From Thioglobus_B sp964558405 (GTDB taxonomy: Bacteria; Pseudomonadota; Gammaproteobacteria; PS1; Pseudothioglobaceae): DNA of 45,176 bases. Shown here one piece after another: positions 26,260 to 33,227 of the stretch. Under the pieces are notes generated by a model, which was not told the DNA's origin, searched no databases, and was given only the letters and a program-made list of their open reading frames with translations. Where the stretch lies: the NCBI GenBank assembly GCA_964558405.1, contig CAZLDG010000011.1:1-45176 (forward strand), written 5' to 3'. The first letter of the stretch is position 1. Every line of letters begins with the position of its first letter. A program made the position numbers and the translations under genes.

Positions 26260-28002
26260 ATGAGAAAAATAGCGCTTGCTCTTGCCCTAATTAGCGCCCT
26301 AATTGGGCAGATGCAAGCTTATGCCAATACAGCCCGTGCCTCCATTGCGGGAGACGCGCCCTTTCAAAAGGTTATCACCATTGGTGTGCAATCTTGTCTG
26401 GGTCGTGAAATCGCTCGTGACAAATGGCAATCAACCATTGACCATCTAAATCGCCAACTGCCGACACGTCAATTTAATTTAAGGATTATTGATACGGCAG
26501 ATGACTCCTTGCTCTACAAAATGGTCGAAGAAGGCAAGTTAGATTATGTTATCTCACAACCCGTAGCCACCGTTGAATTGCAAGCAATCCACAAGGTTAA
26601 ACCACTGCTCACCTATAGTAATATGGCAGGTTGGGATCAGCTGGGATCAGTTATCTTTACCTCTAGCAACAATCCGACCATTAACTCCATTGAATCACTT
26701 AAGGGCAATAGTGTAGCCGCCTCCACTAAGAAGCGCTTAGGTGGTTGGGTGTTGGCTCTGGATTATTTTTATGAAAACGGCATTGACCCTTATCAAGACT
26801 TCTCTGAAATGCGGTTTTTGGGCAATCAAGATAATATCGTGAGAGCAGTAGTCAATGGTGTGATTGATGCCGGCGTGGTACGCACCAGTGTACTGGAAAA
26901 ACTCATTGGTCTAGGCAGGTTAAAACCAACAGATATTAAAGTACTGGCACAAAAAACAGATTTTCCTCACTTGTTGAGTACACCTTTGGTCTCAGAATGG
27001 TCAATTGGTGCACTTCAGCACAATAGTACTAACCTAAGCCGAGAAATAACAGAGGCGCTATCGGAGCTAACTCATCTAAACGGCAATCCCAGATGGGTCG
27101 AGGCACACGACTATAAAGACGTGAGTACACTACTAAGAAAGCATCGCCTGGGTATTTTCCAAGATCCAGTTCATGTGCGATTTTATAAGCAAAATTACCA
27201 ATGGGTATTGATTGTATTGATTCTCATTGGTTATCTGATAGTCTTGACCAAGAACCGTCAAGAAAGGGAGATTCAATCTTATAAGGCACAACTGGAGCAA
27301 CTTTCTCGAGTAAGCTCTGTGGACCAACTACTCTCTGAAGTCGCACACGAGCTTTCACAACCGATTACCTCGCTTAAGATTGATGCACACCTGCTCTCTG
27401 ACATGCTGCAACAAGATGGATGCCAGCTAGAACAAGTTAAGTCGACCTCTAAAGGTCTGCGAGAGAAAACCGATCATTGCGCCAATCTGATTCTGAATAT
27501 TCGTAATTTTCTCTCTAATAAGAAGATCCACAAAGAGGTCTTTGCCATCAATGCGCATATTGAACGTGTTATAGAGCTGGTTAAACATGATCTTAGTCAA
27601 GCCAAGGTTTATTTAAATCTTGAGTTAGGACTTAACCTGCCCAAGGTAAAGATGAGTCCGGTTGAGCTGGATCAGGTGCTACTTAATCTGTGTAAAAACG
27701 CGATTAGTGCCATGCGCGATAACAACAAAATCAGAAATGAGTTACATATTCGTACCTTTGCGCACAACGACTCTGTACTGATTAGCTTGCAAGATAGTGG
27801 TTGTCTGATTAAAAATACCGAGCATTTGTTTGAGTTGTTTCATTCAACCAAGCAAGCCTCAGAAACAGAAGGTTTGGGCTTAGGGCTTAATCTAAGTCGA
27901 CGCATCATTAGATCTTATGGCGGCGACCTATCCCTACAAGATACCAGTGAGCATGGCTCTACTTTTTTAATTAAATTACCGGCAATACATCATGACACCT
28001 AG
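26260..28002 (+). CDS. TtrS-like sensor histidine kinase with PhnD-type periplasmic binding domain
   Basis: A 580-residue sensor from the ATG at 26260, which begins a clean signal peptide (RKIALALALISALIGQMQAYA); a GTG at 26242 is an alternative. Residues about 35-290 form a PhnD/TtrS-like substrate-binding domain (TIGVQSCLGREIARDKW, YVISQPVATVELQ, GNSVAAS, GVIDAGVVRTSVLE). One transmembrane helix follows (QWVLIVLILIGYLIVL). The kinase core has the phospho-accepting His in VAHELSQP (about 363), the N box NLCKNAISAM and the G2 box GLGLGLNLS. TtrS, the closest characterised type, senses tetrathionate; the ligand here is unknown. Overlaps the regulator gene by 11 bp. Confidence 0.9.
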   Translation: MRKIALALALISALIGQMQAYANTARASIAGDAPFQKVITIGVQSCLGREIARDKWQSTIDHLNRQLPTRQFNLRIIDTADDSLLYKMVEEGKLDYVISQPVATVELQAIHKVKPLLTYSNMAGWDQLGSVIFTSSNNPTINSIESLKGNSVAASTKKRLGGWVLALDYFYENGIDPYQDFSEMRFLGNQDNIVRAVVNGVIDAGVVRTSVLEKLIGLGRLKPTDIKVLAQKTDFPHLLSTPLVSEWSIGALQHNSTNLSREITEALSELTHLNGNPRWVEAHDYKDVSTLLRKHRLGIFQDPVHVRFYKQNYQWVLIVLILIGYLIVLTKNRQEREIQSYKAQLEQLSRVSSVDQLLSEVAHELSQPITSLKIDAHLLSDMLQQDGCQLEQVKSTSKGLREKTDHCANLILNIRNFLSNKKIHKEVFAINAHIERVIELVKHDLSQAKVYLNLELGLNLPKVKMSPVELDQVLLNLCKNAISAMRDNNKIRNELHIRTFAHNDSVLISLQDSGCLIKNTEHLFELFHSTKQASETEGLGLGLNLSRRIIRSYGGDLSLQDTSEHGSTFLIKLPAIHHDT

Positions 28003-28606
28003 CCTAACTGTTAATAAAAAGGTCTATATTGTTGATGACGACATCGAGATCATAGAATCATTAGCGCGCTTCTTAGAAAGACACGATTTCCAGGTGTATA
28101 CTTTTTCCAGTGCTAAAGACTATCTGCACAACCTAGATCAAGCTTCTATTGGATGTCTGGTCTCTGATATTGATATGCCAGAGATGACCGGTCTGCAACT
28201 ACAGAGAAAACTCAACGACCTACAATGCGTTAAGCCCACCATTTTTATCACTGGTCATGGTAATGTTAATATGGCGGTCGAGGCTATGAAAATTGGCGCG
28301 TTTGACTTTGTCGAAAAGCCATTCGACCCGGATTTATTAATGGCAAAAATCAACTTGGCTATTAGCGAGTATCAGTATAAGATTCAAGTCTTAAGTTATT
28401 ATCAAGAGCTGACCAAAAAAGAGTTAGAAGTATGTGCATGTGTTGTCAAAGGCATGAAAAATCGAGAAATCTCAGAGACCTTATTTATGTCGGTCCCCAC
28501 GGTAGAGGCACACCGCTCTAAAGTCATGAAAAAAATGCAGGCAAACTCACTACCAGAGTTGGTCAAAATGCTGGTTTTAATTGACCCAAATTATCAAAAA
28601 ATGTAA
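27992..28606 (+). CDS. TtrR/FixJ-type response regulator
   Basis: A 204-residue regulator. The receiver domain has the acidic pocket YIVDDDIE, phospho-acceptor Asp59 in VSDIDMPEMTG, the Thr/Ser site ITGHGN and the conserved Lys in VEKPFDP. The C-terminal LuxR-type helix-turn-helix is LTKKELEVCACVVKGMKNREISETLFMSVPTVEAHRSKVMKKM. Its ATG lies inside the kinase gene, so the pair is translationally coupled. Its likely targets are the ATGG-N4-CCAT sites found at three promoters around it, all positioned near -43 as expected for an activator of this type. Confidence 0.93.
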   Translation: MTPSLTVNKKVYIVDDDIEIIESLARFLERHDFQVYTFSSAKDYLHNLDQASIGCLVSDIDMPEMTGLQLQRKLNDLQCVKPTIFITGHGNVNMAVEAMKIGAFDFVEKPFDPDLLMAKINLAISEYQYKIQVLSYYQELTKKELEVCACVVKGMKNREISETLFMSVPTVEAHRSKVMKKMQANSLPELVKMLVLIDPNYQKM

Positions 28607-28622
28607 CTAAAAAGGAGAGAAT

Positions 28623-29162
28623 ATGTTACTTAAATACAATCTTTACGCACTAATCCTAGTGTTTATCTCAAGGTATCTAGCCATTCCAATGGATCACTTT
28701 AACGCTGATATTGGCAACTATCTATGGCTACCAATGGGGGCGGTGATTTTGTCCTATCTGCTATTTGGCTCACGTGTGTTTTTGGGTGCGTTATTAGGTT
28801 ATTTGTTGGCCGAGGTGGTGGTTGAAGGAGGGATTGCTTATATTACCCAGCCCGAGGTTATTAGTCGCCTGGTGAACTCGTTATTACCACTATTGACTAT
28901 TATGATGTTTAAAGCCTTTAATCTGGGTGGCTTTATTCAGCAGGGAAAACTCAATTATCGCTTAGTATTGTCACTAGTGGTGGTGGCCTCATTTGTCACC
29001 ACGCTCACCAAGACTATTTTGCTTTACGCCCCAGCACAATTTAGTGCAGGTAAGGTCTATTTTCAATCGTATATGATTGGCGATGTGCTCGGTGGCGTGG
29101 TGTTTATTGTCTTGGTTTTTACCTTGTTGAAATCCACCTTACAACAACAAAAAATTATCTAG
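28623..29162 (+). CDS. Polytopic membrane protein, MASE1-like
   Basis: A 179-residue integral membrane protein with about six helices. It begins 16 bp after the regulator stop with a GGAGAG Shine-Dalgarno, so it is the third gene of the operon. WLPMGAVILSYLLFGSRVFLGALLGYLLAE and the terminal GDVLGGVVFIVLVF resemble the MASE1 integral membrane sensor domain, which is normally fused to kinases or cyclases. Here it stands alone. It could pass an extra signal to the kinase or transport a small compound; neither is shown by sequence. Confidence 0.75.
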   Translation: MLLKYNLYALILVFISRYLAIPMDHFNADIGNYLWLPMGAVILSYLLFGSRVFLGALLGYLLAEVVVEGGIAYITQPEVISRLVNSLLPLLTIMMFKAFNLGGFIQQGKLNYRLVLSLVVVASFVTTLTKTILLYAPAQFSAGKVYFQSYMIGDVLGGVVFIVLVFTLLKSTLQQQKII

Positions 29163-29192
29163 GTACTGAGCAAAACAAGAAAAGCGTAGAAT

Positions 29193-29235
29193 ATGGTTTT
29201 CCATAATAGACAGCTGTTCTGAATTTAAGGATAAT
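29193..29235 (+). promoter_or_regulatory. Operator copy 4 and promoter of an unannotated short transcript
   Basis: ATGGTTTTCCAT (29193-29204), exactly 25 nt, then GATAAT (29230-29235). Same layout as the promoters of the rhodanese and the sensor operon. The only thing downstream before a strong terminator is about 118 nt of sequence. Confidence 0.65.
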
Positions 29236-29245
29236 TTTTTACAAG

Positions 29246-29317
29246 ATGTGCGGGTTTTTTAACTCTCCTCAAGAATTATTTTATCCGGCACAGCTTGTTT
29301 TTCAACTCTTTAGATAG
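29246..29317 (+). CDS. Possible 23-residue peptide
   Basis: An ATG at 29246 opens a frame beginning MCGFFNSPQELF and ending QLFR before TAG (29315-29317). The ATG would be only about 4 nt from the inferred transcript start, so it would be essentially leaderless and lacks a Shine-Dalgarno. No family is recognised; it is short enough to be chance. Confidence 0.3.
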   Translation: MCGFFNSPQELFYPAQLVFQLFR

Positions 29318-29328
29318 ATGTTTGGATT

Positions 29329-29359
29329 TTAGGCCTTGGCAACAAGGCCTAATTTTTTT
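29329..29359 (+). terminator. Rho-independent terminator with GCAA loop
   Basis: A perfect 10-bp stem, TTAGGCCTTG (29329-29338) with CAAGGCCTAA (29343-29352), closed by a GCAA tetraloop and followed by seven T. The minus side lacks a T-tract, so it acts in the plus direction. Confidence 0.92.
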
Positions 29360-29593
29360 CTAGTCTTTATCAGCAGGCTGATCATCCGTTGGGCAGCCAT
29401 TATGCAGTTTCCACATTTGTTCGTGACCAATGGCAATTGCCCACTGTGGCGCCTGACATTCCTCAGTGGTTTTTGTCGTAGTTTGTTCAGACTCTGACTC
29501 AGTGGCATCACTATCGCTAAAACCAAAGACTGCGATTGCACCGAGCGCCAATAGTGTCCATGAGATGGCAAATAATATTCTAATTCCTTTCAT
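29360..29593 (-). CDS. Small membrane-anchored protein of unknown function
   Basis: A 77-residue protein with one N-terminal hydrophobic segment (ILFAISWTLLALGAIAVFGF) and a polar, acidic tail containing two cysteines (EECQAPQWAIAIGHEQMWKLHNGCPT). A GGGAG Shine-Dalgarno precedes the ATG and the gene begins 1 bp after the DUF4395 stop, so it is the last gene of the long minus operon. The pair of cysteines spaced about 21 residues apart, facing the periplasm if the helix is a signal anchor, may form a disulfide. I do not recognise the family. Confidence 0.7.
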   Translation of the reverse strand: MKGIRILFAISWTLLALGAIAVFGFSDSDATESESEQTTTKTTEECQAPQWAIAIGHEQMWKLHNGCPTDDQPADKD

Positions 29594-29594
29594 C

Positions 29595-30212
29595 TTAAAC
29601 TCCCATTAATCGCCTGAATATGTCGGCGAATGTTAAATACAACAATACCATGATACTCAGGGCTAAAATTAAGCGCTGCACCCAGTCTAGACGCTGAATT
29701 GGCGCTTTATCACGCTGCAAATTACAAGCATCGCCCGGGCAGTATTTGGCACCAGTCTTGTGAAAATAATCATACACTTTACAACCCGCACAAATACCAA
29801 ATACTGCCTCAAAAAACAACAGCCCCAAACATAGGGCACAAGTCAAAATATTGATTGGACCACGAATATCATTCAGCACCACCAAGTAAAACATAGTCGC
29901 TGCCAATACAAAACCAAAACCCCAGGCCCAACGCTTTTGTGGTGCACCGACGTATTCAGGCGCTTGTTTGTTGACCATCCAACGTCCTAGAACCATCGAA
30001 GGTGCATACTTTGGATTGACAAACAGACGAATAGAAAAATCCAATAAAAACACCGAGACCATCAGCTTGGTTGGTTCATTATTGCCGGTTAAAAATCCCT
30101 GCATAAAAGCCATAAAGGCAAACAAAAACACAATGCCAGCCGCCGCTCTAACTTCACGCTCGTTAAAAACTGCAATCTCGTAACCGCTAACTTTTTCGCC
30201 AAATGCAAACAT
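29595..30212 (-). CDS. DUF4395 membrane protein
   Basis: A 205-residue inner-membrane protein with about five helices. FNEREVRAAAGIVFLFAFMAF at the start and FFEAVFGICAGCKVYDYFH in the middle are typical of DUF4395. The paired cysteines of GICAGC and a further pair in KYCPGDACNL could bind a thiol or metal. DUF4395 domains are found with thioredoxin and rhodanese domains, so a redox or sulfur role is suggested by family context. It is 24 bp downstream of the BaiN-type flavoprotein and 1 bp upstream of the next gene. Confidence 0.85.
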   Translation of the reverse strand: MFAFGEKVSGYEIAVFNEREVRAAAGIVFLFAFMAFMQGFLTGNNEPTKLMVSVFLLDFSIRLFVNPKYAPSMVLGRWMVNKQAPEYVGAPQKRWAWGFGFVLAATMFYLVVLNDIRGPINILTCALCLGLLFFEAVFGICAGCKVYDYFHKTGAKYCPGDACNLQRDKAPIQRLDWVQRLILALSIMVLLYLTFADIFRRLMGV

Positions 30213-30236
30213 AAAGCCTATTTAACCACATAATAG

Positions 30237-31424
30237 TTAAACATACTGTCCAGCTACCCAGCCTGAGGCCCAGGCCCATTGAAAATTATAACCCCCTAGC
30301 CAGCCAGTCACATCTAGCGCTTCACCAACAAAATACAAGCCGCTTTGGTGTTTGGTCTCCATGGTTTTAGAGGAGATCTCATCGGTATTCACACCACCCA
30401 CACAAACCTCGGCGGTACGCATTCCCTCGGTGCCACTAGGATAAAGCACCCAATGATTTAGTTGCTGACCCAATGCTTGCAAATCACGCGCTCCAATACT
30501 GCCCAGGTTTTGATCGGCTGATATCCCTGCTATCAGCACGCCAGATAGGCGCTCAGCCAGGCGCTTGGGCAATAATTCAGACAAAATGGTTTTTAACTGG
30601 ACCTTTCCACGGCTTTGTTGCAACTCAAGCAGATGCGCACCAGCGTCCATATCGGGCAATAAATTTAGCTCAATGGCACTAGATTTTTGCCAATAAGAAG
30701 AGATTTGCAAAATGACGGGGCCACTGAGTCCTCGATGAGTAATCAGCATCTGATCGCGAAAGGTCGTATTATTGCTAGAAACTTCCACCTCAAGTGCCAC
30801 ACCAGAGAGGCCTTTAAAATAGCAATCAATATCCGTTTGGGTAAAAGTAAAAGGCACCAAGGCCGGTCTAAATGGAATCGAGCCAATATCAAACCATTTG
30901 GCCACCTGCAGGGCAAAATCACTTGCACCCATCTTGGGAATTGAAGCACCACCCGTGGCGATTACCAGTGATGGTGCTTGATATCTGCCCGCACTGGTAT
31001 CTAACTGGTAGTGTGCCTGCTCATAGGCTATGCTGTTGACTTGGGCACTCAACTGCCACTCAGCTCCTTTACATTCATCTAATAGCATCTGCAGGATTGC
31101 GCCTGATTTTTGCTGACAAAATAACTGGCCCTGGGTCTTTTCCTCCCAACTTAACTGATGCTTGTCCATCATCGCCATAAAATCCCAAGCACTATAGCGC
31201 GACAAGGCTGATTTGCAAAAATGCGGATTATTAGAAATATAGGCCTGTGGATCAATATAAAGATTGGTGAAATTACAACGCCCACCACCAGAGATTAAAA
31301 TCTTCTTGCCAGCCTTGTCAGCCCCCTCTACTATCAGTACCTTGCGATGACGCTTAAGCGCTTCGCTGGCACACATTAGGCCGGCGGCACCAGCACCAAT
31401 GATGATGACATCGTAGTTTTTCAA
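30237..31424 (-). CDS. BaiN/HI0933-family FAD-binding protein
   Basis: A 395-residue flavoprotein of the HI0933/YhiN/BaiN family. The FAD motif is IIGAGAAGLMCASEA at the N-terminus, followed by the family signature GGGRCNFTN and near the C-terminus GEALDVTGWLGGYNFQWAWASG. Annotated members are called aminoacetone oxidase-like or flavoprotein oxidoreductases; the substrate of the bacterial housekeeping members is not settled. Its ATG overlaps the stop of the upstream fusion gene by 4 bp (ATGA). Confidence 0.92.
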   Translation of the reverse strand: MKNYDVIIIGAGAAGLMCASEALKRHRKVLIVEGADKAGKKILISGGGRCNFTNLYIDPQAYISNNPHFCKSALSRYSAWDFMAMMDKHQLSWEEKTQGQLFCQQKSGAILQMLLDECKGAEWQLSAQVNSIAYEQAHYQLDTSAGRYQAPSLVIATGGASIPKMGASDFALQVAKWFDIGSIPFRPALVPFTFTQTDIDCYFKGLSGVALEVEVSSNNTTFRDQMLITHRGLSGPVILQISSYWQKSSAIELNLLPDMDAGAHLLELQQSRGKVQLKTILSELLPKRLAERLSGVLIAGISADQNLGSIGARDLQALGQQLNHWVLYPSGTEGMRTAEVCVGGVNTDEISSKTMETKHQSGLYFVGEALDVTGWLGGYNFQWAWASGWVAGQYV

Positions 31425-32668
31425 AATAAAGATTGAATAACCTTAACCACGCTCTCATCATCCCACTCCAAAGCGCCTCGATAAGCATATCGTGCCACCC
31501 CTTGTTTGTCTAACAAGAAATTAGAAGGATAGGCATAAACACCCCAATCCCGAACCGCCTGGCCCTCCAGATCCAAAACCACTGGAAAATCAAAAGGGAT
31601 GCGCGCCTTAAATGCTTCAATCTGTTGCTTGGACTCGCCCACATTGATGGCCACAATGGCAAATGGCTGATCTTTTAGCTTGTCTTTAAGCCGCATTAAA
31701 GAAGGAATCTCTGTCACACAAGGTCGACACCAAGAAGCCCAAAAATTCACCAATACCACTTTGCCTTTGAGTTGCGCTAGGTCAAATGTCTCGCCAGATA
31801 GTTTAGGCAAAACAACCTTGAGATCCTGTTTGCCACGATAAGGATTAAGTCCAGCATCAAATAGAGTTTGCGTCTGTTGATCTTTCTCGCTATTGGCGCG
31901 TCTTAACACCTTAGGAATACTAACGGTTTGCAACAGACCGGTGGCCATGACATAGGTTTCAGCCAGGGTCTCTTTGGCTTTTAAATCAATAGGATCTAGA
32001 TCATCCTCATTGCGCATATGAAAACCACCCTTTACCCCTTTAAATCGATGGGTAAATACCGAAGAGCCACCGGTCTTTAACACCTTAACAATCTCTTCAG
32101 TGCGCAAATACTTGGTGCCATACTGAGAAACAATTAAATAAATCGGCAGATTGGAAACCTTGGCAATATCCACATAGTTGGCATCGTTTCCCGGTTCAGG
32201 CTTGCCATCAATCAAATGTGGAGAATGAAAGATATGTCCTCTTAGAAAATCCTCATCGGGATGTTTGAGTTGCCAAAGATTAGCCATTTTTAGCGCCAAT
32301 TGCGCACCTCGACCCGAGCTGACGAAAAACAGTTTTTTAAAACCCTTGTCTTTGGCAATATCAATCAGCTCTATTAGCTCACTAATATCAAACTGGCTCA
32401 GACTACTACGACTCTTAGGCACCATATAGCTGGCGTGTAAATCTGCCATCCATACGTCTTTATCTAAAAAGGCCAACTGTTGAACAGTAGGCACTTGTTG
32501 CTTACTAAAACCACGTTCTGAAGGTAGATACAACAGCAGTACCTCACCATCACTATCATAGGTCTCTAGAATAATACTATTGCCACTACTTAGCTCAACC
32601 TCCATCGGGCCGTCCGCCCAAATCCAGCTTGAGAATAACAATAAAACCGCGGTTAGTAAGATTTTCAT
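31421..32668 (-). CDS. Exported fusion: hydrolase-like domain plus TlpA thioredoxin domain
   Basis: A 415-residue protein with a signal peptide (MKILLTAVLLLFSSWIWA). Residues about 20-250 form a hydrolase-like domain related to the whole of 17839-18606 (shared MVPKSRSS, DGKPEPG, GGSSVFTHRFKGVKGGFHMRNEDD). Residues about 275-415 are a TlpA-type thioredoxin with active site WASWCRPCVTEIPSL and the cis-Pro region AYPSNFLLDKQG. The putative nucleophile turn reads FVSSGRGA, not a clean GxSxG. It should sit in the periplasm. Overlaps its neighbours on both sides by 4 bp in the kdsA operon. Confidence 0.88.
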   Translation of the reverse strand: MKILLTAVLLLFSSWIWADGPMEVELSSGNSIILETYDSDGEVLLLYLPSERGFSKQQVPTVQQLAFLDKDVWMADLHASYMVPKSRSSLSQFDISELIELIDIAKDKGFKKLFFVSSGRGAQLALKMANLWQLKHPDEDFLRGHIFHSPHLIDGKPEPGNDANYVDIAKVSNLPIYLIVSQYGTKYLRTEEIVKVLKTGGSSVFTHRFKGVKGGFHMRNEDDLDPIDLKAKETLAETYVMATGLLQTVSIPKVLRRANSEKDQQTQTLFDAGLNPYRGKQDLKVVLPKLSGETFDLAQLKGKVVLVNFWASWCRPCVTEIPSLMRLKDKLKDQPFAIVAINVGESKQQIEAFKARIPFDFPVVLDLEGQAVRDWGVYAYPSNFLLDKQGVARYAYRGALEWDDESVVKVIQSLF

Positions 32669-32919
32669 TGGTGGTTATAAAGCTCAACAATATAATACAA
32701 TTTTACCCCTTCAGAGGATCTGGCTGGCCCTACTACTTTAGCTGCGTAGAGATGTTTTTCAGGATTGGATTGTTCAATGGCACTGGGTAGATCTTCTACG
32801 ACACTGACATTATTGGCCGGCACCCGTTCACGTTTAAGACGTGGAATCATTACCACCGCATAGCTTTCTTTGGCGGCGTTGGCGCTAGGATGTGGGTCTA
32901 GCGCATAACCTTTAACCAT
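32665..32919 (-). CDS. Unknown 84-residue protein
   Basis: A small soluble protein with no signal peptide or membrane helix. It contains KESYAVVMIPRLKRERVPANN and ends VKLYYIVELYNHQ. I recognise no family. It is coupled on both sides: its ATG shares a base with the YciI-like stop (32919) and its stop overlaps the start of the TlpA fusion by 4 bp, so it is very probably a real gene. The neighbouring genes do not fix a function. Confidence 0.7.
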   Translation of the reverse strand: MVKGYALDPHPSANAAKESYAVVMIPRLKRERVPANNVSVVEDLPSAIEQSNPEKHLYAAKVVGPARSSEGVKLYYIVELYNHQ

Positions 32920-33218
32920 TAAGGTAGAACTTTCTTAAAAGGCTTAACCACCACGCGCTCATAAGCGCCAGAGGCCATGTATGGGTCTGCGTCAGCCCAG
33001 GCTTGTGCTGACTCGAGCGAGTCAAATTCAGCCACTACTAAGGATCCAGTAAAGCCTGCTTCACCTGGATCTTCATTATCAATGGCTGGATGTGGGCCTG
33101 CCAAAATCAAGCGACCCTGATCTTTTAAATCATTTAAGCGCTGGATATGCGCAGGTCGTACCGATAAGCGCTTTTCTAATGAGTTCTCAACATCTTGAGA
33201 AATAATGGCGTATAACAT
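32919..33218 (-). CDS. YciI-family protein
   Basis: A 99-residue protein from the ATG at 33218, with GGAG about 8 bp upstream; a TTG two codons earlier is less likely. The YciI/YCII ferredoxin-like fold pattern is clear: MLYAIISQDVENSLEKRLSVRPAH, GRLILAGPHP, GSLVVAEFDSLESAQAWADADPY and the C-terminal VVVKPFKKVLP. The conserved His of RPAH and Asp of ADADPY, proposed active-site residues of the family, are present. The reaction is unknown. It sits 9 bp after dapB. Confidence 0.9.
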   Translation of the reverse strand: MLYAIISQDVENSLEKRLSVRPAHIQRLNDLKDQGRLILAGPHPAIDNEDPGEAGFTGSLVVAEFDSLESAQAWADADPYMASGAYERVVVKPFKKVLP

Positions 33219-33227
33219 CCTCAACTC

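Larger units (their letters stand above)
29242..29359 (+). ncRNA. Candidate small RNA (or short mRNA) under the same operator
   Basis: A transcript starting about 7 nt after GATAAT would run about 118 nt to the terminator at 29329-29359. The body is AT-rich with short pyrimidine stretches (CTCTCCTC). It overlaps a possible 23-residue reading frame. Independent status is inferred from the operator-promoter-terminator architecture; alternatively the terminator simply ends the membrane-protein operon. Confidence 0.5.
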
